The notes below the pieces were generated by a model. The model made no database searches and was not told where the DNA came from. It saw only the letters and a list, made by a program, of their open reading frames with translations. Source: Daphnia pulex (lineage: Eukaryota > Arthropoda > Branchiopoda > Diplostraca > Daphniidae). From it: DNA of 64,000 nucleotides. Location of the stretch: contig NC_060020.1 in NCBI RefSeq assembly GCF_021134715.1, positions 2,604,001-2,668,000 on the forward strand, written 5' to 3'. Of this stretch, positions 1 to 13,500 are shown piece after piece. Position 1 is the first letter of the stretch. Each line of letters begins with the position of its first letter. Both the position numbers and the translations under genes were made by a program.

Positions 1-3000
1 CCCATTATTATTTAAGAAGATCACCATTGCTGCAGGATATATACTCATCGTGTATATCGCGACAGAGAGTCCTATAGATGTCTAATCATATACCGAACAG
101 AGATATGAAATGGGGATATGGCCGCTGTAATATAATCTTGATCCCTTGTCGGCGGATCTCCGGGCCAACAGCCATAACTTCCGTATGATTATGAGATGAC
201 CGGTCAGCCCTGATTCCACCAGATTTTCCAGAAGGTACATATACACCGTGGATACTGGAGCGGGTACACACAGCATTATTCCTGCCATCACGCGGAGTTA
301 TTAATCAATCTCTAAGAGATGAATTACGCACTGTCACTTAACACCCAGTATCTCCGAACGATGCTGCCGATCCTGGTTTTCAGAAGACTATACATCCTAA
401 ATGTGTGGCATGAGAGAGAGAGAGATACGTTTCCAGGTAAGCACGAGCGACTCCTGCTGCCGTATTTTATCGATTGCATGCCTTTCCATTTTATTATGAT
501 ATAACCCGCATATCCCCCGGCAGAGTTCGATTCGTCACACATTTTTCATCTGTTCGAGACGATCAATTTGAAAATAAATAAAAAAAGAAACATTTCAATC
601 GACTGTTTTTTTATATCCTATACTCGGATAGAGGAAACCTCGACCTATTATTATATATGAGATTTTCAATTTCAGAATGGCTTTAGGATGAAAAAGATTG
701 AAGAAAATATTCACTGCTGGAAAGGCGAGCAGCCAAAAACTTCTCCGAAATCTTTCCTTCTATTTATGAAATTTCACTAGGAATTCAAATCATTTTTCTC
801 CGCCATTGATTTTGATGATCATCGCCGATTTCCTCGCAAAATATTACCATAATAAAGGCATTCAATTATTAAATAAAAGTTTTTTTTTTTCTTAAATTCC
901 CGACTGTTTGTGTTCCATTTTTTCAGAGTCAGCAGCGGAAATGGGCAAACAAATTTGACGTGGAATCTAAACCAGACAGAGAATTTCACGATTAGTCAAA
1001 TTTTTTGTCTGGTCTGAAAAGCTTTGTATTAGCTCTATTCACTCTGACATTTATATAGGCCTGTGCCAGCTATCTCAAGTGCATTGATTGTTAAATAGCT
1101 CTCGAAACATTTTCGATAAAATGGCATCAATATTTCTGTTGGATTCATTTTGTTTGGAAATTTCTTTTGTACGCGAAAGGATCCTTTGTACAGCGTTGAG
1201 GATCTATTGTGATGATGGGCGTTACGTAATATAGTTTACATCAGAAGAAAGATGATTTTAAATGCGATGACTGTTCATGTCGCCTGCTGTTCTGGTCGTT
1301 TTATTCAATCGTATAAGAATTCACCGCTTATTGCTGATTCAGCCCATATATAAAACGGACATAAAATGACGTAAAATTTCACCGCCCCTTCTTGTGCCGC
1401 AGCATATTTATTGTTTAGTCGGGCTGTTTTTTGGTTATTCTTTATATTGAATACACTTTTGATTGATCCGATTCTCTTCATGAATATACCCCACCACCCG
1501 GTCTTATCTCAGATATTCACTGCGGCCTTTTTCCCCTGATGGGGTGGGGCTCTCCGGAAGAACGCCAGAAGAACGCACATGCCTAGTGAACGAATGAATG
1601 ATGTGGTACACCGTAATATACAATAGCTCATAATGCGTATAACCTATATGCATATCTATCCCAAATACATTTGTCTTTATCTCTAACCCAGTCGACACGT
1701 TGCAACTGGTCTTATGTTATACCCATCATAAACTAGTACGGATATAAGATTTCATAACCCAAAATCTTTTTTCAAGTCACGTCCCGAATTTTAACGGGTC
1801 CTCTTCCAAAAGAGCAGCGCACAAGTGTACACATACAAGACCATTTCATATAGATCGACTTCAAATGAAACGATCTGCCTGTGCTGTTGGTCGCGTATAT
1901 TATACAACGAGAAAAGACGCATTTGCATGCTTATGCACGCAGAGAGATAACCTACATACATACTATATCCGAAATGACTTGGCTATTGGGGATACAACAC
2001 ACATATATAGGATATACAACACGAGCAGCACTGGTTTGGCGCGTGGGCCGTATCAGACCAACCAGCACAGACGACGTCCGCGCCATGCCCGTGGGGACCT
2101 TGCGAGATGCCGGTACGTGTCACTGATGTTGTCTCACTATACCCCATATAGTGGCTGATCGATTATGACTGTTTACACACACTGAATAGTACCGTCAATT
2201 GACGACCGGCCAGTTCTATATATAGAGATGAGGCCTGTATAAATACATCTCAACATCAATAGAATATAACAATAACATATCTATATAGGCTGTGTACAAC
2301 ATGCGACATTCGAAAGGAAATGCCATTGTATTATTGTCCGGCTTCTGACGTTCGCCGAGTGCTTTTTTATTTTTGCACGAATTTTATTTTTGGCTACACC
2401 GTTCGAATGGCGCGTGCCCAAGTGGACCGTGCGAAACGATGGCCGAATCGAATCACAGAGAAATCTTGGCTCCTCCACTTTAAATGGGTATAAAGATGAC
2501 AACTTGGTGTGCATAGAGAAAAAAGGTGCTGGCCGTGTCAGGGGGGGGGGGGGGTCTCAGTCGGGCCGCTCGTATCCGCTTACACCACTCCTTCGTCTCT
2601 TATTATTCACGCAGCAAGTTGAGAAGAGATATGGACAAGAATGGGCGTAATAACGTGAACCAAATCCTCCAGTGTCGACGCGACTGCCGGCCTATTGTAC
2701 CAAGTGTCGTGCTGCTGCCAAGGTGTGTGTTGCGTGTGTGTATATCGCGTGAAACCAGCGATGTGATGACGCACTTGCGCATCGTCGCCGCCGACGTTGT
2801 TGTCATTTGTTTGTCTTCGTTCTTTTATGCTCTCCCACGCCACCGATTGAACAGTGCAGCGTCTCGTACAAAAACAAAAAAAAGACCGGCCTGTGAAAGC
2901 TGCTGCGGGAGCTAACGTGACTTTTATATGTATAGGTCAGTACTGAATGATTACAACATTGTTGACTTATTCTTATATTTATCCACGGAGCTATAAGGTG

Positions 3001-4812
3001 AAAAGAAAAATGAAATAGAAGATGATTGTCGGCGGTCTAGACGAGAAATCCAAGTATATTCAACATCTCTCCAAAACTTTGCGTGTATAAAATATGGGAA
3101 TATCTCAGAAGAGTCGGAACAGCAATATGTCACGGACGGAAGCGGTTGCCTGGGTGACGCCTTCGGACTTTGTTGTCGATGAAATGTCGGAGGCGCTAAT
3201 CAAGCGGATGCATTATCCGCTCTTTATGATGCTGATATAAATATACACAACGATGGACAACGCATAACATGCTGCTGCTGCTGTACACAGAGCCGAGCGA
3301 GTGCGTTTTATTATTGCCATGGCTTGATTATTGATTTTCTTGACTGATTATTATGACTTGTCAACTTGATGTACAGTACACATTTACGTCCACGTTCAAA
3401 CTTTTGCGTTTCATTCTTCAAGGGGCAGGGCTTTGCAACCCCACGTCAAATTTTATACTGCTGACGATACGGCTTCACTTTAAAGCCATCATATCGTTAT
3501 TCGCTTCTATGTGACGAACAATAAACTTTTAAAAAAGAAAATAGGAAAAAGTAATAATGTTGTATTCTCCTGCCAAAAAAGAAAAGACGTCCTATACATG
3601 TCGGTGGAAGACGGAGAAAGGCTTATATTGCCATATAGTACCAGGCGCATCATGCAGTATGTAGATCTGCGAGACAATAATCCCATCATCTCTTATTTGA
3701 TTCCTTTCTTTCTCCGGGAATCACGCGTGTGCGCTAACGGGCCACAAAAATTTTCGCCCAGATGCGCGTCTTATGTTTTATTTTTTCTCTTTCACGATAA
3801 CAACTCACGCAGAGATATATACTACATCTCCGAAACATGATGTACTATATACATGACGAAGAGACTTGTATCCTCATTGCTTTACTGTTCCAATATTTAT
3901 ATTTCTCCGCCGCCGCCGTGGCGCGCGCGCTTTTCAAGTGATTTTGTTTTCTCACTAAAAACGTGAATCTTGTATTTTTCAAAAGAGTAAAAAGCAAGAC
4001 GAAATGTTCCGATCCTGGATGGAAATGGTGGAAAAAAGTGTGTTGTTGTTTTATTGGTCCTGGGTGAGTGATTCCCGATCATCGCTTTTATAGGAGCAAG
4101 AATATATGCATCTCGAATAATAAATGATTCAAAAGAAGAAGAAAGGCAGTTGGGTGTGCCTAGACATGTGTAACCTCTTGTCCTTTGATGGTCTCTGTAT
4201 CTTGTCACGAGTGAATTATATGATTTCCCTACTATTTTACAAGAAGCAGATGCCTTCAACATCCAGTACTGACAGCCATAAGAGGCAGTTGATGTGTGGC
4301 GGATCCATTTAAATAGCTTGTAATATTCACAGCGGCAACCGAATTACATCAGTCGTAAGCCGCAGGATATCAAATAGGATAGGATTACGTTTACATTTAT
4401 TCAAGTCTGTGTGCATGTTTTACTTCCATCAGACAATTTCCGCGTTATTTCAAAAGTCTGTTTTGTTTTGTATTGTTTTATTGTAAAATGATAGACATCA
4501 ATTTATCGATCGGTTGAAAAGTTTCCTCTCACCCCACGCCGACGAGGGAATTATGACTGAGTAATCGTGTTCTAACTTATTCATTAGGTAACAGTGCTGA
4601 CACTTTTTGACGACTGGTGATATTTAATATATAAATGGTCGACACGGGCGGCAGTCGTTGGCAGCACATTGCGTGAACAAGAGAAATAGAACAGAAGCTA
4701 CACGTGCGTAACACACTCCGAATTCGAGTTAACGTAGAATTGCACATGGTTTTATAACACTCGTCACAACTAGATTCTGCTCTCTAGGTGATTGGTTTAC
4801 CAACTTTATGGA
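1..4812. other. non-coding stretch, nothing recognised
   Basis: I see no exon with a recognisable protein sequence here. All open frames are short, lack plausible splice context and read as low-complexity sequence. The only notable items are a 14-G run at 2541-2554 and a TATATAAA motif at 4628-4635, about 190 bp upstream of the dispersed repeat copy A. The stretch could hold distal regulatory DNA or non-coding RNA that cannot be recognised by eye. Confidence 0.5.
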
Positions 4813-6110
4813 GGGTCTTATTGTAACGGTTTCGGTTTTAATGTAATAATCTGCGGGTTTCGTGCAAATTTTTACTTTTAAATTAACTGTGGTGGGGGCG
4901 AGGCTCAGTCTAACTAAATGAGACGAACTATTAGATATTAAAATAATCCGTTCAGTGGATGTCGAGCGCAGATGAGAAAACCACTTTAATCGTTTTTCAG
5001 GGGAAGGGGTCGATTTTTAATCATTTCTATCGATATCTTAAAAGAGGCTCATTAGAAGATTAGTGTCGTCTGCTTTTCGTTTTGTTTCACAGTTTCGAAA
5101 AGGAAACGAAGTTCGAGATTACAAAGGAAAAGGGAGCGAAAACTTTTTAGGAAACGTATACTACGTGGTTGCATGAAAATTAGCACAGCAAATAAAATAT
5201 TACCAAAATGTGGTCGTCGTGTCAGCCCTGGCCGCTTTTCTTCGAGAGAATTAGCCTAATACACACTCGATGCTGTTTAGCAGGTAAATAAAACTAATAA
5301 TACAAAAAGAATGATTATTGAGAGCTTAAAGAAGAATTCAACCTATTCCAAATTTGTGGAATTGAGTTCCTGACATGGCATTTATCGTGTAAGCCACCTG
5401 CCCCCTGTTGATGCTTGGAAGTTTGTTTGCATTCTACGTAACATTTTCCTTTGTGCAGATTTGAGGTCAGATCCAGCCATGACAACAAGAAATTTCAGTT
5501 TTGCTGGTGATGCTGGTATAGACCTGTCATTAGCAACAATCTTAGTACAATCGCTTGGGTAAGGATATCATTACTTTTATCAAGCTGTGGCCTGCTAGAC
5601 ATGACTTTATTTAACTTTTCCTTACTCGTTGTTTCTGCAAATATTAAAAAAAACTCATTTACACATTTTTATTTAGGTAAACAGCATCCCCCTTGATTGG
5701 TGAAACTACCTATGTCGGTCGAGTTACGGATCTCTTCTTCCCTTTAAATCCCCTCCAATGTCCTCGTGTGTACCCATGTGATAGTGTGGGTGTATCCAGG
5801 CTGGACGGCTGGTGGATTCAGCTATTCTGTGGATAGAGTACTTTTGGATGCCTGGCTGCATTTCCTAGGCTTAAAGGTAGGACAAATTTATATCGATTCT
5901 TCCTTTTTTTTTTTTTTTCTATCTGGTGGCGTAAGTACGGAGCTAGGCAGTTGACTGGAATTGTCTTCTCTTGCAGTTTTTGTTTACTCAGTCAGGGTTC
6001 ATTTAAACTAACTCATTTGTACACCGTCTGCAGATCAGACCTGTTTTTGTACTCCACAACTTTGTCCAAAGTTACATTTTAACTTCAAGCAAAGTGCAAT
6101 TAGAAAATTT
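4813..6110 (+). repeat. dispersed repeat copy A, possible spliced non-coding or decayed gene
   Basis: This block is similar along its length to 17278-18610 in the same orientation. Shared blocks include the stretch around 4850-5090, the 'GCTGTTTAGCAGGTAAATAAAAC' junction region and the 'TTTGGATGCCTGGCTG' region. Both copies keep splice-like landmarks. Copy A has a donor CAG|GTAAAT at 5284, an acceptor ending at 5458, a donor GG|GTAAGG at 5559, an acceptor ending at 5676, a donor AAAG|GTAGG at 5877 and an acceptor ending at 5976. One reading frame near 5770-5876 encodes STFGCLAAFPRLK, close to STFGCLAVFPRLK in copy B, but copy A has a TAG stop just before it where copy B has TGG (Trp). It therefore looks like one of two copies of a spliced transcript unit, either a long non-coding RNA or a duplicated and decaying gene. 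I do not recognise a product. There is no sign of transposase, LTR or terminal inverted repeats. Confidence 0.7.
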
Positions 6111-7352
6111 TATGACCACCTTGCTGCCAACACACCGGTACCTCCTCGTAGCCATCGTCGCCATTATTCCTTCTCTCTTTTCGCAAACCAGAGAATTACG
6201 GTTCACTCCTATAGGATTTAACATTGTACGACGTAATACGGATTCGCTGCAAGCATACAGGGATTGACAGCATGTACAGTAGTACACTTGTACTCAGCAT
6301 TTGCCAATTACGATGATTAACTCCGAAATCGTCATTGAATATCAGTAGTCGAGAATTGCATTTGGAAAAGTCGATTAACGCTTAACTTGAATGAATTTCC
6401 CAAGTCATTCATAAAAAAAAAAGAAATTCGGAATGATTATTCCGCCGGTAATTGAATTACAGCCATGTGTATGCAAATTGCAGATACTGCACTCATGCAG
6501 TACACCATCCTGTGAAAGAGCAGACGGTGCGTTTACTATACACACACACACACACAAGGATATATGAGTTAAGGACTCGTTTTTTTTTTTAGTCTACAGC
6601 GACAAGACGAGTCGGCGCGCACCCGACGTGGCACGAACCGTCTATTTAGGCGCGGGAGCAAAGAGCGTGGCCGCCCGTCTTTGGGGTTCAACCGCGTTGG
6701 TCGGTTGCGCATTGGCATCAGTCTCTGTCCGGCAGTCGCTTCGAGCTGCCGCTTCTTTCTATACAACCCACAGCCAACCCCTCTCCTCCTTCACTCGGGC
6801 TGTGTGTTATTCATTTGTTTCAGTCTTGTTCAGTTAGATTTCCTTTGTACGGTTTCACCCCTCACGCGTTTGGTTTTGGGTTGTTATACTTGATTCGATT
6901 TCGTGCCGTGAAGCGCTACACCGTGAATTATTATTATTATTACGAAGCAGTTTATGTCGTCGCATTTACCTTCTCGCAGCCATTCCAAATTGCATTTCGC
7001 GTCCATTTCGGTGGCACACCCATAACCTCGCTCGGCCTACAGCTGATTTGTTTGTTTTGTTATTACCCCCCATCGACTTGATTGGCTTCTTCTCAGTGTC
7101 TCCCAATCGTGACCCAATCCATCGTGAGCGCGCCCAGTAATCACTGGAAAGGGACCCGAAACCTGGAAGGCCTCCCGTCTTATTCATCCATTTATAGACG
7201 GAACTAGACAATAAATTACAGGACGTCGCCCGTTTCCAGCAAGGCCACTCCGGGCCACTCGGTGTGTGTATGTTGTATACTGGAGCGTCTAGCTGTATTT
7301 TCTTGGCGATATATTTCGGATGATTTAACACCGTTACTCATCTTCATCCAAC
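6111..7352. other. non-coding; CA microsatellite and promoter-like stretch
   Basis: Contains a (CA)8 tract at 6541-6556 and, from about 6600 to 7350, a GC-richer stretch with TCAGT-type initiator-like motifs near 6818-6840. It leads directly into the short candidate exon at 7353. No recognisable coding sequence; it may be 5' UTR or promoter. Confidence 0.35.
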
Positions 7353-7361
7353 ATGGGCAAA
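7353..7361 (+). other. candidate first coding micro-exon (Met-Gly-Lys then GTAAGT)
   Basis: The sequence CCAACATGGGCAAA is followed directly by a strong donor, GTAAGT, at 7362. This would give a three-codon exon (M-G-K) ending in phase 0. The next phase-0 acceptor on this strand that leads into a recognised gene is at 12969, in front of the second dopamine-receptor exon, so it could be an alternative start of that receptor. It could equally be chance, or the start of a gene whose remaining exons I cannot see. Nothing in the sequence alone settles this. Confidence 0.25.
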
Positions 7362-10300
7362 GTAAGTCGGTCGCATTATTTTTCTAATACTTGTACGCCG
7401 TTTGCTCAGTTATGAGTCCCGTCGAGTTGTTTTTCTAACTATAAATAAAATAAAAGACCAACTGGTTCGTGATTGACGTTTTGTCAAGTGACGGCTGGTT
7501 TATGGCCGTCACTTGCGTATAGGACGCTCGACGCCCCCTAACACTTTTCGTTCAAAAAATAGGCAAAATTAGCTGTCAGATTGAATTTCGTCAAATCACG
7601 GTTTTTAACTGGAATCCTTACGAGTTTTCCGTTCGTTACAAGAAGTTTACCACCGCAAAGTCAATAAAAGCCAAAAGAAATTGAAAAAAGAAAAAATCGA
7701 AACGCAATAAGGTTTTATTTGCCTCGTCGTATAGAGCAGAGAGTTCTTCTAATACAGTAGAGAGAAGTCGTAATAGGTTTAGCAGCAACGACGGCGCTTA
7801 TACCCGTTGGGGGGGGGGGGGGGGGGTTCGTTATTTCCTGACGAAAGATCCTTCAGTAGTCGAGCCGAAAGCGGAAAATGTGACGGTTAAAGATTTGCTC
7901 AACGAAGATGGCACAAGTGGAGCGCGGCGTAAGCCCTACGTATATCCACACGGCCATGCTGATGAGGCCAGCAGCCTATTACCGCACACTTAACTCTATT
8001 GCAAAGAGCAACAGACGCAATTGGCCATCATTCCAAGGGGGGTAGAGAGTGCTGCTGGACAGGAGGAAATGCCAATCTCTCGCCCAGGTTCTTTTCTTTT
8101 CTTTTTTAACGCAAATGTTTCACATGGGAACGGAACTCTTCGTCTGGTAATATAAGGGAACGTGTACGAGGATGGAGAGATGCTGCTGGATGTTTGGTTA
8201 TCGATCAGCTCTCAACATCAATTCGCTGGCGGATGTTATAATATCCCTACCGACGACCATCTATAGACGAGCGTGACACGACGCATTTCCAACCTCTGAT
8301 GGAAGGTTTTTTAGCGCAGCGCACAATTCATGCAAGGGTACATAGTACTACCAGGAATCAGCTTCCGTTTCGTGGACCGGTTTTTCTTTTATGCAAATAC
8401 ACGGAGGCGTATATAGATGCGAGGCTTTCGGCGGAGTAGAAAAGGGGGACACATCCGACGTGACTTTGAAGAGATACAGTTTCATCCGGCAAGGTACATA
8501 GTATACAAGATCATGGACAGATATTATGTCTAGGACGCAATAGATACGGTAGGAATCTCACATACGCTCGACCTCGTTCTCGTTTCGGCTCCCGATTTTT
8601 ATTCGCAGTCCACCCGCCGACTCCCAACGTCCTGCATCAGGTTTCCCTGTTTGTTTTTTTCCCGTAAGAGACGCAATACGAAGTTACGTTCAATGACTAT
8701 AAATGTCCTGCTGGGAGGGAATATGTATGCACACGAATGTGTCATTTGAAACTTAATTACGAAGAATGGAACGACACGTTCTGGGGCTGGGATAAAAAGC
8801 AGATGTCCAGTTTCTTGTACTCTGTGCCAAGCGTAATGTAAGAGGAACCGTGACTGAATCCTTTTGTTGGAGTACGCGTTGCATAAATAAAACCAAAAGG
8901 ACTCGAGAGATTGTCATTGAAACTTTGCTGACGTGAAGGGGAAATTGGAGGCAGCAGAGCAGCGACGTGTAGAGAGAAGAGGATCCTTTTGGTCACCTTC
9001 TTGAACGACTTACCTTGATTAAAAGCAAATTAAATATTACCGAAGGTGTGTGCGGCTCTCTAGAGGTTATTGTGTGGTCTTATATAACTGGGCGTTTCTT
9101 CCTCACCAGTCTAGCGTTTGGTCGCGTCCACAATAGTCGATAGATTTCCAGTCTCATAGGCAGTGGTCAATGCGAGTTATATGAGGTGATCCTGCTGGTG
9201 TAATCGAGAAGACACGCTTGACGACAGTTCCGTCGAACTCAGGTAATAGTTCCGTTCCTTTCCTATTGTGTCCAATTTCGTTTTCCACCTGGAAAGATTC
9301 ACGACAATTTTCAGGTCCAGTAATTGTTCGACAAGCGCTTCCGTCTTCATCGACGTAAGTATACGTCATTGAAATCTTTTTTGCGCACACGAAAAAATTG
9401 CGAAGATTTAAGACTCGATCGTTTGGAACCTTGTTTGATGACCCATGGCGCACTGCGATGTACACAACAACCATCAGATAACCGCTTCTAAAAATAGTTA
9501 TCTCACTGTACAGTATAGAGAGATATCATGGGATATTGCGATCTATAGTGTATACTACGTATTATGTCTTATCTTCGCGTTTAAGAAAATCGACAAGAGG
9601 ATCGGATCACCATATTTATCTCAAAGGAGAAAAGAAAAAGCCGCCGCCGCCGGATGAATCCATTTTTGACTGTTCGGTTCAAGTGCTGCCAGGCAGTGTT
9701 TAATCATCCGCATAGAAGAGCCCTCCCCATCTTCTTTTTTACACAGGGCGTTGTTATCTATTTATAAAAAAAAAAGATGCAGTCAACTCTGCCCGTGTTG
9801 TACTTGTCCGTTTGGAATATTGAAAGTCGAGATGTGGCGCCGTCTTAACGACGGTGGCGGCGGTGGTGGTGGTCGCCCTGCTCCTGGAATTGAATTAAGA
9901 ACGCAGCGGCTGGAAGAGAAAAAGAAAAAGGAAAAAAAAAGTAGTGAGCCAGTAAAGAGTCACGTCCGCTCGCGAGCTATGCCAACAACTTTTGACGGCT
10001 TCCACTTTAGATTTATTTTAATTTTCTTTTCGTACGTCTAACATTTAAACGAATGACAGACCTAGACGTTTCTTCGGCCTCCCACTCGCGTACATGTACG
10101 CACAAATGGTTTTAAGACTTTAATGGCCGCCTTTGGCGGAACAAGTGCAGCGGCGCCTTCATCTTTCGCATGACATTTCCCGAGAGATCTCGAGAGAAAC
10201 ACTATATGCGTGTATTTCATTCAGCTGTCTTTTAAAGAGAATTCCATCTTCAGCAGGCAATCAAATAAGCAGTCCATAAAATCCCCCGGCCGATTTCGCT

Positions 10301-10533
10301 TGAAATAGAAACATCTCTAGAGCTCTAGAAAATGTTTCTCAATCTCTTCAAGTGTAAAATAACTCGTCTTTTCATTTTTCTTTTAAATTTTTATGTGGGC
10401 TGTTTTTGGACGTGGCCAGATGAGGGAAGATCTTAAAGTCTCCCCGGATCGCGACTGATTTGATCACGTACAACTTTTTGTTTTTCCAACACAAATTTGG
10501 GACTGCCAAAAAGCGACGAGTCCGGCAACGACC
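7362..10533. other. non-coding stretch with an 18-G tract
   Basis: No coding exon recognised. The most striking element is an uninterrupted run of 18 G at 7809-7826. The interval lies just upstream of the dopamine-receptor start codon, so its 5' UTR exons and promoter probably lie in or before it, but I could not identify a convincing TATA box or initiator. Confidence 0.4.
7809..7826 (+). repeat. poly-G tract (18 G)
   Basis: An uninterrupted homopolymer of 18 guanines. Similar runs occur elsewhere in the window: 14 G at 2541-2554, 15 G at 11999-12013, 10 G at 36896-36905 and 11 G at 60156-60166, and C runs at 30538-30550 (13), 57060-57071 (12), 61207-61219 (13) and 62314-62324 (11). Exact lengths are prone to sequencing error. 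Confidence 0.85.
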
Positions 10534-13500
10534 ATGTCCGATTGGGCGTCCTTTCTCCCATCCGTTGATCTCCAAGTAAGTCTTTTTTTTTTAAATTTAT
10601 AGCGAATTAATATTCACAAAATAAGGAGGTGCTATTGTTATTAAAGGGTAAAGGGGACTCTTAAGTTTTGCAACTGCTCCATTATGTATCCCACGTACAC
10701 AAACAGTTTTGTCGAACAAAGATCGTAAAGTTTATTTTACTAAAAGAAAGTCAATCTTTTATATTTGGCCAAATTTCTCTGCCGTGGCAACCAGCGTTTG
10801 TTTTTCCCCCGACTTTAAATGGTGAAAAAAAGGTCTTGACGTTTGAGCTGTTTATCAAGCGAACATGTTTGATCAACGACAATAGCGTATGGTGGTTCGC
10901 TTGAGCGCACCTTCCAACTTTTTCCTCTGTCTCAAATTATTATGATAATACTTCTTGAGTTGTGTTTACTCCGGTTATAGCCCTAGCCGTTCAAACAACA
11001 GAACGCCTGGCGTAAGAAAAGTTTGAATGAAGCAGGTTTTAGCGCCGTCTTATTCGCCCCCTCTCACCGCGTTGTGTAATAATAACTTTCGACCCTGTGG
11101 GCACCCGAAAAATGTAATACCGTAATGTAATAAGCGGCTTATATTGCAAGTTACAGGCTACTGCCGTGTGTATACATAGGTATAAGGGTGCGTTTTGAAA
11201 CGAGGTTGGGATCTGCCGTGTTATTATGCTCAGCGTGTAAATATAGCAGTAACAAGGGGGCTGCTGCTGCTTTCGCCTTCCTTTTGGGTGGAAACCAATC
11301 ACGAACGTATCCAGCGAACCCTCGAGCTCTGCGACTAATGATCGCAAAGTTTGATGTTGACGGATGAATCGTTATGTATTTTGTCAAGGGGAGGGATAAA
11401 GAATCAAAGGGCAATACGACGAACCCGTTGTGCTACTCGTCTTTTTTTTTTCTTCCTCTTCATTATCATCCGCCCGTCATCAATCATCGTAATGATATTG
11501 TCAATCAAATGAAGGAGGAAATGTAGAAAGACGCAATAAATGTTGAGTCGTTTCAGTCACGCAAAGGATATCTCTTTTAATTCGTAATTAGGATAATGAG
11601 AACTTTTTGGGTCTGATTTAAGATTGAGAAATTCTTGGGAAAAATCAAGGGTGAAGCCGCCGAGTTCGTTGCAAAATGAATGGCTGTCCTTATTAACTAT
11701 TTGTGCCTGAATAATTTAAGATGGGGGGCAGACAGCACAACAAAAGTATAGAGAAAAGTTTGGGCGCTTAAAAAACCGTCTCGCCACTCGGGCAACTGTG
11801 TAAAAGCTTCTGCATTGCACATTTTAACTGGGAAGAGATCCAACTTTAGCAGGAAGCGGATCGAAGAGATACTTAGGCAAGTTTGCTTAAGGCTCTCCTC
11901 CATCCATTGCTGCGTGGTTATATTCTGGTCGACCAATCTTATACAAGGCAAGTGCTGGGCTAGAGATGCTGATGGGCGTGGGCAGCTCGTGCGATGGTGG
12001 GGGGGGGGGGGGGCTGCTTATATTCCCATAAAGTTGCATGTTACACTGTAAATCCATTTATTACGCATCGCCGACTGCTCTGTGCGCTGTTTTTGTTTTT
12101 CGGCTGGGCGACCTTTTTGTTTCGACACTGGAGCAGAGTTCAACAAGTTGTACACACCCCAATATATATTGCGTAATAGGGGATTTCTTCTTATTTTTGG
12201 GGGTTTGGATGGGGAACTCACGAAATAAATAAAATTCTTCGCGGATATTCTCTTAATTCTCTTATTAATATCTCAAGTGTCGAGTGATAAAACAATTTTC
12301 CAGGGAAGGAGATCAGAAAGTTTGATGTCGCTGCTGTCTTCCGCCTGAATATCGAAACGAGTTGGGAGATGCCAAGTGTCAACACGATTAAACTTTCAAT
12401 CCTCCCACCTTTAGCTGAACGGTTTTAACATATACCTGCCGCCCAGGAATTCTTTGAAATTTTAATATCCGTCTGCAAAGTTGTGTTTCTTGTCTCAGAC
12501 CATGGAAGAGGCGTTTTATTTTTTTAGCCGATTTTGAAAAAGAAAAGGAAAAAGTTGTTTCGTAATCCCGAGCTGGGGTGTAGGTATCCCCTCCGGGTGT
12601 GATGGCGCGTGCACAGCAAACACATACACACAGAGAGAGAAAGAGAGATGGAAAAGAAACGAACCTCCTCCAGTTTCCCTTTCACTTTGCCATGGCGTTA
12701 TCGATTGACCTTCTCCCGGCGGACCCCCATGTTGATTTGGCTCTTGTACAACCAGTAGTATATAGTCTGCCGCCATATTTGCATAGAAGTGTAGAACTGA
12801 AACTTCGACATTCATGATGCGATTCCGTGTAGGAGCACTCTCACTTACCCCGTGTGTATGTGTGTGTACATTTGCGCGTCGATAAACAATTTCACTCCGC
12901 CCCTGATTTCTGCTGGATGACAAGTTCACTAATGGCGGGGTTCAATCATCATTTGATTATTCGTTGCAGAACGGAAGTGTTGAACTCAACTTGACTGAAT
13001 GGTTCCAGGCGACCGACAATGCCAATAATAGCGCGACCAATGATCAACAAGACACGACCCTGGATCTCGCTGCTTCGCTGCTCATCGGTATGCAACAGTC
13101 AATGCATCAAAAAGATTTGCTCTATTTTGCGCTTTCCATGACATTTAAACAAAACATCAAATAATCAATTCACCGAACTTGTTGCCTTTCCTTTGTTTTT
13201 AGTCTTTCATCATTTCCCACATTCGTGTCTTCCCGTAAATCTGAAATAAAGTACATCATTAGGGGGAATAAGGAGGGGAAAATAAAAAGAGATACTATAT
13301 ATATATATATGGAGGTCATATCCATTCTTTTGGAATCACGATTACATTTCCTGGGAAAAATAACGAGGTCATTTACTCCGCCCCAGTCTTTCTCTTCTCT
13401 TTGACTATTTCGCTGTGTGTACGGACAACTGTATATAATGTTTATCTGTGTGTATGTATAGGTCTGTAATGTATGACGGTGTCTAACGTCGATATCATCT

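Noticed and set aside
4628..4660. TATATAAA with a CAGT downstream as a promoter for repeat copy A
   Set aside because: Spacing to the CAGT is only about 25 bp, and no counterpart exists upstream of copy B, so I did not list it as a promoter.
7353..7361. M-G-K start exon considered as the first exon of eEF1A
   Set aside because: eEF1A also begins M-G-K, but none of its very conserved following sequence occurs anywhere in the window.
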